DNA of 64,000 nt from G963663315 sp963668255 (GTDB lineage: Bacteria; Pseudomonadota; Gammaproteobacteria; Arenicellales; Poriferihabitantaceae), in the NCBI GenBank assembly GCA_965116595.1, contig OZ220708.1:1364001-1428000 (forward strand), in the 5' to 3' direction. Shown piece after piece: positions 26,563 through 34,405 of this stretch (position 1 is the stretch's first letter; each line of letters opens with the position of its first letter). Both the position numbers and the translations under genes were made by a program. Below the pieces are notes generated by a model. The model did no database searches, was not told the DNA's origin, and saw only the letters and a list, made by a program, of their open reading frames with translations.

Positions 26563-27921
26563 ATGACTTTGTCAAGGCCCGAATACCTTGTGCAGGGAGA
26601 ATCTGCCCGATTGTTTCCTGTACTCTCCACAACTTCAAAGGAGGGTAGGGCAACTTCGATATTTCTTGCTTGTTTTTCGGCAGTTGACAAGTTCGGGAAA
26701 GAACTTTTAAGTTCAATCGGGAAAAGTACCGGTAAACGTACAAAACTCGACGCATTTACGGAAATTGTTTTCGACTGCGGTTCAGAAAATCCGTCAGAAC
26801 GTCCCGATGGGTTGCTTATTGTTCGGACAGGGTCAAAAGAGTGGAAAGCACTGGTTGAGTCAAAAATCGGTAGAAACGAATTATCGGATGAACAGATTGA
26901 GCGATACCGCGTAATTGCAAAAGATCATGCAATTGACTGTGTAATAACAATTTCAAATCAATTTACGACTTCACCTCAGCATCATCCTGTGGAGGTAGTT
27001 CGGAAGAGCAAATCCAAAATACCCGTATATCACTGGTCCTGGATGTATGTACTGACAACGGTTGATCTTTTGCTCAGTAACGCGGAAATTCAAGACGTTC
27101 ATCAGGAACATCTTCTTAAAGAGTTCCGCCGTTTCCTGAGTCATGAGAGCACTGGTGTCCGAGGGTTTGAAATGATGCCGACTGAATGGGCGGAATTGAA
27201 CAAGCTGATCTCAGCAGGTGGTAAAATTCTACAGAAGTCAGATGTAGCCTCCTCTGTACTTAGTGCGTGGCATCAAGAGACCAGAGATCTTTCCCTGATT
27301 CTTTCACGCCATACTGAAACCCCAGTAATTGAGAAACTTCCATACAAACACAAAAAAGATATGGCCCTGCGTTTTAAGGACCAAATCAAGATTTTATGTG
27401 AAGAGAACACACTCAGATCCACTCTTTCCATTCCCGACGCGCCCGCTCCTCTTGAAATAGTCGCGGATTTACCGCGTAGAACAATAGACGTCGGGATGAC
27501 TCTTCAGGCGCCTCAGGATAAAGTATCCCCGAAGGCACGCACGAACTGGCTCTTGCGACAGGTGAAGACAGACAAATTAAATGATCTTTACGTTCGTTTG
27601 AATTGGTCTCGTACTTCACAATCGACTACGGTCTCTCATATGGAATTGAGTCAAGACCCCGGGTTAGCAGATGTCCAGGCAAACGGGAAAAATTTACAGA
27701 GTTTTCATATCTTTTATGCAAAACGAATTGGCGCACGATTTACACAGCGTTCAAAATTCATTACCGAACTCGAAAATATTGTTCCTGAATTTTATCGGGA
27801 GATTGGTCAGCGCTTGTCCGCATGGAGGCCAAAACCTCCAAAAATAAGGGAAGATGTAACCAATTCAGGTGATGGCGCTACTTTTTCCCCGGAACTTTCA
27901 ATCTCAAGTCCTGAAGAATAG
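26563..27921 (+). CDS. Unknown protein with PD-(D/E)XK nuclease-like motif
   Basis: 452 residues, not recognised as a characterised family. The N-terminal third has the pattern of a PD-(D/E)XK nuclease: Glu67 (FTEIVFDCG), Pro81-Asp82 (RPDGLLIV), Glu99-x-Lys101 (ALVESKIG) and a RecB-like Q111xxxY115 (DEQIERY). It then continues through ISNQFTTSPQHHPVEV (about 130-145) and a Trp-rich piece (HWSWMYVLTTVDLLL). The remaining 250 residues have no motif I know and end in a disordered Ser/Glu-rich tail. Base composition is more AT-rich than in the housekeeping genes around it. It starts 130 bp from higB, divergently, and two further nuclease-motif genes follow on the same strand. A defence role is inference from context. 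Confidence 0.6.
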   Translation: MTLSRPEYLVQGESARLFPVLSTTSKEGRATSIFLACFSAVDKFGKELLSSIGKSTGKRTKLDAFTEIVFDCGSENPSERPDGLLIVRTGSKEWKALVESKIGRNELSDEQIERYRVIAKDHAIDCVITISNQFTTSPQHHPVEVVRKSKSKIPVYHWSWMYVLTTVDLLLSNAEIQDVHQEHLLKEFRRFLSHESTGVRGFEMMPTEWAELNKLISAGGKILQKSDVASSVLSAWHQETRDLSLILSRHTETPVIEKLPYKHKKDMALRFKDQIKILCEENTLRSTLSIPDAPAPLEIVADLPRRTIDVGMTLQAPQDKVSPKARTNWLLRQVKTDKLNDLYVRLNWSRTSQSTTVSHMELSQDPGLADVQANGKNLQSFHIFYAKRIGARFTQRSKFITELENIVPEFYREIGQRLSAWRPKPPKIREDVTNSGDGATFSPELSISSPEE

Positions 27922-28054
27922 TAAACCGGGAACTTTTAAGTTAGCCCCATAGCATCACGGTTCCTTTTAGACAACTACTATGGCTATGTTCTTTGGTTTT
28001 CCGACTGTCACTTCAAGTCTTGTTGTTTTGTCTGAATGAATTTCACGACCATCA

Positions 28055-28897
28055 ATGTCCAATATCTGGTCAAAATCTGAAGTTGAGGCGGCGGTAGAGG
28101 ATTACTTCGACATGCTTCGTTTTGAACTTGATGGGCAGGTATTTAATAAAGCGGAGCATCGGCGCGCACTGATGGCACGGCTTGACAACCGGTCGCACAG
28201 TGCTATCGAATTGAAACACCAGAATATCAGCGCTGTTCTGATTGAGATGGGTATTCCATATATCGATGGCTACAAGCCGCGATCAAACTATCAGAGGTCA
28301 ATTTTGCCCGGTGCTGTTTGTGATTACCTTATGAGAAATCCTGAGCTTCAGAAGCTGTTCCAAGCAGACTCTGATTCCGCCCCCGTAATTCCCTCTGTCG
28401 ATGACTGGCTTGCAGCGATGGATAAACCGCCACAAAAACCAATTGGTCCGGCAGATGCAAAAACCGGAACTATCTACAATCCTGCCGGGGTGAACTATCT
28501 TGAAAGGGAGGCACAGAACCAAAGACTTGGCAATGCAGGGGAAGAATTCGTCATGAATTTCGAACGTGCCAGACTTATCCGGGCTGGACGGGAGTCGCTG
28601 GCTGACCACATTGAGCGTGTCTCTGAAACACAGGGGCCCTCGGCCGGTTTCGACATACGTTCCTATGAGGAGAACGGATATGACCGTTTCATTGAAGTGA
28701 AGACGACAAAATACGGAAAAAACACGCCATTTTTCATCACGAGAAACGAACTTGCGTTCTCACAGGAAAATGCGTCCCGGTACTTCTTATATCGCCTTTT
28801 CAAGTTCCGTAAAAAGCCACGGATGTTTGCACTGCATGGCCGCCTCCAGGATCAATGCAGCTTGAAGCCGTCACTTTTCATAGCAAAAATGTCATGA
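28055..28897 (+). CDS. DUF3883 domain protein, putative restriction-type nuclease
   Basis: 280 residues. The N-terminal half (SKSEVEAAVEDYFDML, HRRALMARLDNRSHSAIELKHQNISAVL) resembles modules found ahead of nuclease or HNH domains in restriction-like proteins. The C-terminal half is a DUF3883 domain: GNAGEEFVMNFERARL, then GFD (198-200) and IEVKTTKYG with Glu214-x-Lys216, a PD-(D/E)XK-type active site, followed by FFITRNELAFS and YFLYRLFKF. DUF3883 domains are common in defence islands. 133 bp separate it from the preceding gene. Confidence 0.7.
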   Translation: MSNIWSKSEVEAAVEDYFDMLRFELDGQVFNKAEHRRALMARLDNRSHSAIELKHQNISAVLIEMGIPYIDGYKPRSNYQRSILPGAVCDYLMRNPELQKLFQADSDSAPVIPSVDDWLAAMDKPPQKPIGPADAKTGTIYNPAGVNYLEREAQNQRLGNAGEEFVMNFERARLIRAGRESLADHIERVSETQGPSAGFDIRSYEENGYDRFIEVKTTKYGKNTPFFITRNELAFSQENASRYFLYRLFKFRKKPRMFALHGRLQDQCSLKPSLFIAKMS

Positions 28898-29000
28898 AAT
28901 TCCTTTTGCCGGGTGCCTCGGCAATATACATGGATTGTTCAGGACATGGGGACCATGCGGATGACGGTGTGCGGGAAGAAAACTCAAGGAGCAGTGAGAA

Positions 29001-29609
29001 ATGAAATATGAGGTGGACAGTAGCTATCGGAATGCATCTTTGCATCGGCGTATTCAGACCACGCTCACGCGTCGGCACGATAAGCCTGTCATGAACAACA
29101 TTTATAGAGCCGAATATATCGAGTGTTTGATCACTTTTACGCTTGAACCCGACTGGTGGCTTACCTGGGAGCGTGGCTGGGATTGGGCTGCATGGGACTG
29201 TCAGCACACATCTGGAGCCCGGCTTGAGGTCAAGCAGTCCGCGGCGAGGCAATCATGGGACCGTGAGAAAGTTGCACCGCGTCGCGACCCCCGCTTCGAC
29301 ATCGCGCCCCGTACTGGCTACTGGACAGAAGATGGGAGCCGATGGATGGATTCTCCAGGGCGGCCTGCGGACATTTATGTTTTTGCATGGCATGACGAGA
29401 GACGAGACGATTCTGCCGGTCACCGTGACCCTGGCCAATGGCTTTTCTTTGTCGTGGCAGAGCAAGATCTACCCAGGAATCAAAAAAGTATTGGACTGGC
29501 GGGACTTAAAGCACTCGTTTCCCCGTGCGGCATCGCGGAACTTAAGCATACAGTCGATAATACATGCCCCGCACGAGCGGCGCTAAAGGCTACGCTCGGA
29601 CACGGTTAA
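29001..29609 (+). CDS. Unknown protein with PD-(D/E)XK-like motif
   Basis: 202 residues. An in-frame TGA lies two codons upstream and AAGGAG about 9 nt before the ATG, so the start is firm. The core reads NIYRAEYIECLI, GWDWAAWDCQHTSGARLEVKQSA: Glu38/Glu41, Asp66 and Glu76-x-Lys78 make a plausible PD-(D/E)XK site. I recall uncharacterised proteins with this same core, but no function. The 103 bp in front show no other gene. It is third in line after two other nuclease-motif genes and its stop lies 6 bp from the convergent rpoH stop. Confidence 0.6.
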   Translation: MKYEVDSSYRNASLHRRIQTTLTRRHDKPVMNNIYRAEYIECLITFTLEPDWWLTWERGWDWAAWDCQHTSGARLEVKQSAARQSWDREKVAPRRDPRFDIAPRTGYWTEDGSRWMDSPGRPADIYVFAWHDERRDDSAGHRDPGQWLFFVVAEQDLPRNQKSIGLAGLKALVSPCGIAELKHTVDNTCPARAALKATLGHG

Positions 29610-29615
29610 TCAGGA

Positions 29616-30473
29616 TCAACCCACGGAAATCGCGTTTTTCATGGTTTCCATGGCCCGTTTTTCTATCTGACGGATTCTTTCCGCCGATACTCCGTACTCA
29701 TCTGCAAGATCATGCAGGGTGGTTTTGTCATCACTCAACCATCGCCGGGTAACGATGTCCTTGCTGCGCTCATCCAGTCCTTCAAGAGCAGCACCGAGTT
29801 GTTGATTCTGTTGTTGCCTGTATTCGCTGTCTCCAAATACAACCTCGGGGTCATAACGACAGTCTCCGAGAAACTGGGAAGGCGCCAGAAAGGCCCCATC
29901 ATCATCCTGGTCTGCGTTAGCATCAAATGCGACATCCGTACCACTTAATCTCGATTCCATTTCCCGGACGGTACTGGTGTCGACATCGAGATTATCTGCA
30001 AGACTGGTCACGTCTGCATCATCCATCCATCCCCACTTGGAACGGGACTTTCTCAGGTTGAAGAACAGCTTGCGCTGTGCCTTGGTGGTGGCAACCTTGA
30101 CCATGCGCCAGTTGCGAAGCACATAATCGTATATTTCCGCCCGTATCCAATGCACCGCATATGAAACAAGTCGAACCTCCTGGTTCGGGTCAAAACGTTT
30201 GACGGCTTTCATCAACCCGATGCTTCCTTCCTGAATCAGGTCTGGTAGCGGCAGGCCGTAGCCCATAAAACCCCGTGCCACCTTGACCACATGTCGAAGA
30301 TGAGACAATACCAGTTCGCGTGCGGCTTCCAGGTCACCGTCATCACGATAACGAACTGCCAGGTCGTACTCTTGTTCTGCCGTCAGAATTGGAGCTGCGT
30401 TGACCGCCCGCAAATAGGCAACCAGACTTCCACTGGCAGAAAGTTGCATCGGAATGGGTAAACTTTGGGTCAT
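29616..30473 (-). CDS. rpoH: RNA polymerase heat-shock sigma factor (sigma-32)
   Basis: 285 residues with region 2 (LVLSHLRHVVKVARGFMGYG, DLIQEGSIGLMKAVKRFDP, RLVSYAVHWIRAEIYDYVLRNWRMVK), the RpoH box (AQRKLFFNLRK) that distinguishes sigma-32, and region 4 (DEYGVSAERIRQIEKRAMETMK). It directs transcription of chaperone and protease genes. The usual upstream neighbours ftsYEX are absent; an acyltransferase gene and hslUV lie upstream on the same strand. A perfect CIRCE operator sits 33 bp before the start codon. Confidence 0.95.
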   Translation of the reverse strand: MTQSLPIPMQLSASGSLVAYLRAVNAAPILTAEQEYDLAVRYRDDGDLEAARELVLSHLRHVVKVARGFMGYGLPLPDLIQEGSIGLMKAVKRFDPNQEVRLVSYAVHWIRAEIYDYVLRNWRMVKVATTKAQRKLFFNLRKSRSKWGWMDDADVTSLADNLDVDTSTVREMESRLSGTDVAFDANADQDDDGAFLAPSQFLGDCRYDPEVVFGDSEYRQQQNQQLGAALEGLDERSKDIVTRRWLSDDKTTLHDLADEYGVSAERIRQIEKRAMETMKNAISVG

Positions 30474-30505
30474 TGATCTGTGTAATCAGGTTTTGGTTAT
30501 CTATT

Positions 30506-30532
30506 TTAGCACTCTATTGAATAGAGTGCTAA
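30506..30532. promoter_or_regulatory. CIRCE operator (HrcA binding site) upstream of rpoH
   Basis: The 27 bases are a perfect match to the CIRCE consensus TTAGCACTC-N9-GAGTGCTAA: left arm 30506-30514, right arm 30524-30532. It lies in the rpoH leader, where a bound HrcA repressor would block transcription at normal temperature. hrcA itself is not in this window. Confidence 0.92.
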
Positions 30533-30548
30533 TAATATTGAAAGTTCC
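30521..30548 (-). promoter_or_regulatory. Candidate sigma-E-type promoter of rpoH
   Basis: On the minus strand GGAACTT (30548-30542) is followed after 16 nt by TCTAT (30525-30521), close to the sigma-E pattern GGAACTT-N15/16-TCnAA. The -10 element lies inside the CIRCE operator. A sigma-E promoter in front of rpoH is known from E. coli; here it is only a by-eye match. Confidence 0.4.
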
Positions 30549-30574
30549 GCAGAATGACTCATATTTCCACACCC

Positions 30575-31303
30575 TTAACCCGATTCCCCTTCAACCCATG
30601 TCCTGACTTTCAACTCCGCTTCCTTTGCTATCCGGTCCCGGGAATCGCTCGGGACCAGCAATTCAAAAACCATGACTCGAACCTGTATCCTGCCCAGACA
30701 GACAGTCCGCCATACACTCTGCAAAAACGTCAGGTCTCTCCCAAAACTGATTCCGGGAAATAAATTACCATCCTTGTCCGAATAGCGCAGAGCGACCGGC
30801 TGCACGCAGGCATTGCTGTCTATCGCGGACTGCATCAGACGTGGATAAAACCGATTGACGGAGTATCCGTCTGTGGTTGTGCCTTCAGGAAAGATCAGGA
30901 CCGACTGGTTTTTTGATAGTGACTCTGAAAGCCTGGCGTTCGCATCCTTTGCTCCCTTGCCCCTGTCGATGAACAGTGTTCCCCCTGTTTTTATAATGAA
31001 TCCCAATACCGGCCAGTCTTCTATTTCACCTTTTGCCAGGAATACAACCGGCAGTTTTGACCCGACCACCGAAATATCCAGCCAGGAAACATGGTTGGAT
31101 ACCACCAATACCCCTGAAACAGGTACGGCCCCACTGAATTCACATTGAACACCGACTGCCCGGACGACTCCCTTATGCCAGATCCGTGCGATTTTCTGGT
31201 AAAACCCGTATGTCAGAAAAACCGACAGGACGCTACAGGCTAACCCCGCAAGAACCAACAGGCAAAGTAAAAATATTTTGACTATACCGGCAATTATGTT
31301 CAC
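30575..31303 (-). CDS. 1-acylglycerol-3-phosphate acyltransferase-like protein (PlsC family)
   Basis: Membrane-anchored acyltransferase of phospholipid synthesis or remodelling. An N-terminal hydrophobic helix is followed by the catalytic NHVSWLD (HxxxxD), GTLFIDRG and FPEGTT motifs. The start is uncertain: a GTG at 31303, just after the hslU stop, gives 242 residues, while the open frame reaching 31375 would overlap hslU by 71 nt. It lies between hslU and rpoH, but the 70 bp rpoH leader with CIRCE suggests rpoH also has its own promoter. Confidence 0.85.
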   Translation of the reverse strand: MNIIAGIVKIFLLCLLVLAGLACSVLSVFLTYGFYQKIARIWHKGVVRAVGVQCEFSGAVPVSGVLVVSNHVSWLDISVVGSKLPVVFLAKGEIEDWPVLGFIIKTGGTLFIDRGKGAKDANARLSESLSKNQSVLIFPEGTTTDGYSVNRFYPRLMQSAIDSNACVQPVALRYSDKDGNLFPGISFGRDLTFLQSVWRTVCLGRIQVRVMVFELLVPSDSRDRIAKEAELKVRTWVEGESG

Positions 31304-31304
31304 A

Positions 31305-32627
31305 TCAAAGTATATACCGTGACAGATCCTGGTCGTCTGCAAGGTCTTGCAGATGTCGCTCAACATAATCAACATCGATACAGACTGTTTGACCGGATCT
31401 GTCGGCAGCTTCGAATGAGACGGTTTCCAGCAAGCGCTCCATCACGGTATGCAGTCTGCGGGCGCCGATATTTTCGGTTTGTTCGTTCACTTGCCAGGCG
31501 ATCTCGGCAATTCGCTGAATACCCCGTTCAGTGAACTCGAGTTGCAGACCCTCGGTTTCCATTAACGCCTGGTATTGTTCTGTCAATGAGGCATCAGGTT
31601 CAGTCAGTATTCGAACAAAATCATCACTGTTCAGTGCTTTCAATTCGACACGAATCGGAAGTCGACCCTGTAATTCAGGAATGAGGTCCGATGGCTTGGT
31701 CAGTTGAAACGCACCGGATGCAATAAACAGAATGTGGTCTGTTTTTACCATTCCGTATTTTGTCGATACAGTCGAGCCTTCGACCAAGGGCAGCAGGTCA
31801 CGCTGAACGCCTTCCCTGGAGGCGTCCACGCCACCTTGTGTTGTACTGGAGCGGTTAACAATTTTATCGATCTCATCCAGGAAAACGATTCCATTCTGCT
31901 CGACCTTGTCCAGTGCCTGTACCCGGACCTCTTCTTCGTTGATCAGTTTTCCCACTTCTTCTTCGGTCAGCAGTCTTAACGCTTCCGCTACGGATACTTT
32001 CCGGGTGGTTTTTTTCTGTCCCCCCATGTTCTGGAACAGCCCCTGTAGTTGATGGGTCATTTCTTCCATTCCCGGGGGCGCCATGATTTCCACGCCAATG
32101 GAGGACTTGCTGATTTCGATTTCTATTTCCTTGTCATTCAGCTTTCCCTCTCGAAGCAACTTTCTGAATTTCTGGCGGGCGGCGCTGTCGTCATTAACCG
32201 GTTCTCCGCGGGCAGGGGGTAACAGCGTATCCAGAACAATTTCCTCGGCAATGTCCTCGGACTTGGTCTGGACTTTTTCCATTGCCAGTTCCCGGGTCAT
32301 TTTCAGGGACATATCCATCAGATCCCGGATAATCGAATCAACCTCTCTGCCGACATACCCCACTTCAGTGAATTTGGTTGCTTCGACTTTTATGAATGGC
32401 GCGTTGGCCAGTTTGGCCAGTCGTCTGGCGATTTCGGTTTTACCCACCCCGGTGGGTCCGATCATCAGGATATTCTTGGGTGTGATTTCTCCACGCAGCT
32501 CTGGATTGACCTGCATTCTTCTCCAGCGGTTTCGCAGTGCAATCGCTACCGAACGCTTTGCAGCATTTTGAGCAATGATATGCTTGTCCAGCTCTTCGAC
32601 AATTTCTCTGGGTGTCATTTCAGTCAT
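31305..32627 (-). CDS. hslU: ATP-dependent protease ATPase subunit HslU
   Basis: The unfoldase of the HslVU heat-shock protease. 440 residues with Walker A GPTGVGKTE (57-65), Walker B VFLDEID, an I domain between them, the sensor region GRLPIRVEL, IGARRLHTVMERLLE and the C-terminal LSRYIL, which docks into HslV. It begins 24 bp after hslV and forms an operon with it. Confidence 0.96.
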   Translation of the reverse strand: MTEMTPREIVEELDKHIIAQNAAKRSVAIALRNRWRRMQVNPELRGEITPKNILMIGPTGVGKTEIARRLAKLANAPFIKVEATKFTEVGYVGREVDSIIRDLMDMSLKMTRELAMEKVQTKSEDIAEEIVLDTLLPPARGEPVNDDSAARQKFRKLLREGKLNDKEIEIEISKSSIGVEIMAPPGMEEMTHQLQGLFQNMGGQKKTTRKVSVAEALRLLTEEEVGKLINEEEVRVQALDKVEQNGIVFLDEIDKIVNRSSTTQGGVDASREGVQRDLLPLVEGSTVSTKYGMVKTDHILFIASGAFQLTKPSDLIPELQGRLPIRVELKALNSDDFVRILTEPDASLTEQYQALMETEGLQLEFTERGIQRIAEIAWQVNEQTENIGARRLHTVMERLLETVSFEAADRSGQTVCIDVDYVERHLQDLADDQDLSRYIL

Positions 32628-32651
32628 GGCGGATTCTGTGGTCGAACTTAA

Positions 32652-33191
32652 TTAAAAATCGAGGGTTTCAATCGTCAAGCAGTCATTGGTATATATACAG
32701 ATCCGCCCCGCAATTCCAAGGCTTTTCTCAACGATCTCCGTGGCGGACAAATTCGAATTTTCGATCAATGCGAGTGCCGCCGCCTTGGCGAAATCTCCAC
32801 CGGATCCGATCGCCATTACTCCCTTCTCAGGTTCAATGACATCTCCATTTCCAGAAATTATAAGCGATGCTTCACTGTTCGCTACTGCCAACAAGGCTTC
32901 CAGTCTTCGCAACATACGGTCAGTTCGCCAGTCCTTGGCCAACTCTACCGCAGCACGAACCAGTTGACCCTGATGCTTTTCAAGTTTTCCTTCAAAGCGT
33001 TCGAACAGGGTAAATGCATCCGCAGTTCCACCCGCAAACCCTGCAAGCACCTGTTTGTTATACAGGCGCCGTACCTTGCACGCATTGCTTTTCATCATTG
33101 TGTTGCCGATCGAAACCTGGCCGTCACCGCCGATTACTACCTGATTACTGGTTCTGACAGATAGAATTGTTGTGCCTCTGAACTGTTTCAT
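32652..33191 (-). CDS. hslV: ATP-dependent protease peptidase subunit HslV
   Basis: Proteasome-like threonine peptidase. The start at 33191 has AGGAA about 9 nt upstream and gives MKQFRG-TTILSVR, so self-processing after Gly6 would expose the catalytic Thr7. GGDGQVSIGNTMMK, GFAGGTADAFTLFERFE and GSGGDFAKAAALAL are family motifs; 179 residues before processing. The frame is open to 33224, without support. A sigma-32-like promoter lies about 50 bp upstream. Confidence 0.95.
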   Translation of the reverse strand: MKQFRGTTILSVRTSNQVVIGGDGQVSIGNTMMKSNACKVRRLYNKQVLAGFAGGTADAFTLFERFEGKLEKHQGQLVRAAVELAKDWRTDRMLRRLEALLAVANSEASLIISGNGDVIEPEKGVMAIGSGGDFAKAAALALIENSNLSATEIVEKSLGIAGRICIYTNDCLTIETLDF

Positions 33192-33242
33192 TTGATCATT
33201 TCCTAATAAATCATTCGTGAACAAACAGGAATCCCGGGAAAG

Positions 33243-33271
33243 AGACGGGTATTTTACTTGACCAGTCTCAA
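33243..33271 (-). promoter_or_regulatory. Candidate sigma-32 promoter for hslVU
   Basis: On the minus strand TTGAGA (33271-33266), a 15-nt spacer and ACCCGTCT (33250-33243) fit the heat-shock promoter pattern TTGAAA-N13-15-CCCCATnT at 5 of 6 and about 5-6 of 7 defined positions. It overlaps the 3' end of sspB and would start transcription about 45 nt before hslV. Confidence 0.45.
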
Positions 33272-33727
33272 ATGAGAGGAAGGGTCCGGTTTTCCATCTG
33301 ACTTACCCTCATGGACCGGGTGTTTTTTCAAACCACGATTGCCGCCCCCGGGCGGGACCGTGTCATTATCCTCGAATACGATTCCCACACCATTTTCCCT
33401 GGCATAGATTGCCATCACTGCAAATACAGGCACACAAACCTCAAATGGCTTTCCGGAAAAACGGGCCGAACAAATCAGGAACTCATTACCAAGCTCAAGT
33501 TCCTTCACCGATTGTGGATGAATATTCAATACGATTTGATCGTCCTTGATATAATCCAATGGTACGACAACATCTTCAATTCCGGTGTTCACCCGAATCT
33601 GCGGTGTCAGTCCGTTGTCAATCGTCCACTCGTAAATCGCACGAATCAGATAGGGCTTGGTGGAACCGGGCAGAACTGACCTGCGATTATCCGAACCGCC
33701 GCTTTTACTTTTATCTGAAGTTCCCAT
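33254..33727 (-). CDS. sspB: ClpXP protease specificity-enhancing factor SspB
   Basis: Adaptor that delivers ssrA-tagged proteins to ClpXP. The fold begins with KPYLIRAIYEWTIDNGLTPQI, has the peptide-binding strand region (IVLNIHPQSVKELELGNEFLICSARFSGKP), then a flexible acidic/Gly linker and the C-terminal ClpX-docking tail HLRLVK. The start at 33727 lies after the sspA stop and gives 157 residues. Partner gene sspA is 10 bp upstream. Confidence 0.92.
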   Translation of the reverse strand: MGTSDKSKSGGSDNRRSVLPGSTKPYLIRAIYEWTIDNGLTPQIRVNTGIEDVVVPLDYIKDDQIVLNIHPQSVKELELGNEFLICSARFSGKPFEVCVPVFAVMAIYARENGVGIVFEDNDTVPPGGGNRGLKKHPVHEGKSDGKPDPSSHLRLVK

Positions 33728-33737
33728 CAGGGTTGAT

Positions 33738-34382
33738 TCAGGTAACCTTGCGCAAATTCGATTCGTAGTCGCTGAGGCTTTCCTGGAATGCAGGTCGTTC
33801 GAAAAGCGATTCTCCATACTCGATCAGTGGTGCGGCCTGTTTCGGCAAGGTCACACCCAGAGCGGGAATGCGCCATAGCAGGGGCGCAAAATAAGCGTCG
33901 ATCAAAGTGTAGTCTGAGCCCAGAAAAAAGGGTTTGTCAGCAAAAATTGGAGATAGCGAAATCAGACCATCGTACAAACCTCTTTTCAGGGCAGCAGGGG
34001 GTTCAAGGGCGGAGGTTTCACCCAGGGCATAAATCGGTTTCAACCAGTCACGCGTCAGGCGCCAGACCATAAGTCGGGTTTTAGCCCGCATAATGGGGTC
34101 GACCGGCATCAGGGGAGGATGGGGAAATCGTTCGTCGAGGTACTCGACGATGACTCCCATACCGTAGAGCGCGACATCGCGATCGACCAGGGTAGGCGTT
34201 TCTCCATAAGGATTGTGCTGCCCCAGTTTATCGGGGTGATCATCCGAAGAAATATACTCGACCGCACAGTCGATGTCCTTTTCGACCAGAACGATGCGGC
34301 AACAATGGCTGAAGACGTCAAATTGACTCGACAGCAATGTCATTGCAGGGTGCCGGTCTACATACAAACCCGTACTTATCAT
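33738..34382 (-). CDS. sspA: Stringent starvation protein A (glutathione S-transferase fold)
   Basis: An RNA-polymerase-associated regulator with a GST fold that lacks GST activity in known members. Recognised from DVFSHCCRIVLVEKDID, TLVDRDVALYGMGVIVEYLDERFPHPPLMP and the C-terminal LIDAYFAPLLWRIPALGV. The start at 34382 gives 215 residues with a short leader like that of E. coli; a second ATG at 34343 is possible. The petABC-sspAB order is common in gammaproteobacteria. Confidence 0.92.
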   Translation of the reverse strand: MISTGLYVDRHPAMTLLSSQFDVFSHCCRIVLVEKDIDCAVEYISSDDHPDKLGQHNPYGETPTLVDRDVALYGMGVIVEYLDERFPHPPLMPVDPIMRAKTRLMVWRLTRDWLKPIYALGETSALEPPAALKRGLYDGLISLSPIFADKPFFLGSDYTLIDAYFAPLLWRIPALGVTLPKQAAPLIEYGESLFERPAFQESLSDYESNLRKVT

Positions 34383-34405
34383 GAATTCAGCATAGTTGGT
34401 GCGAT

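Noticed and set aside
27967..28067. Minus-strand stretch reading DIDGREIHSDKTTRLEVTVG and ending in a stop
   Set aside because: Looks protein-like, but it is only about 30-50 codons, has no ATG and overlaps the start of the DUF3883 gene; could be a gene remnant, not supportable as a feature.
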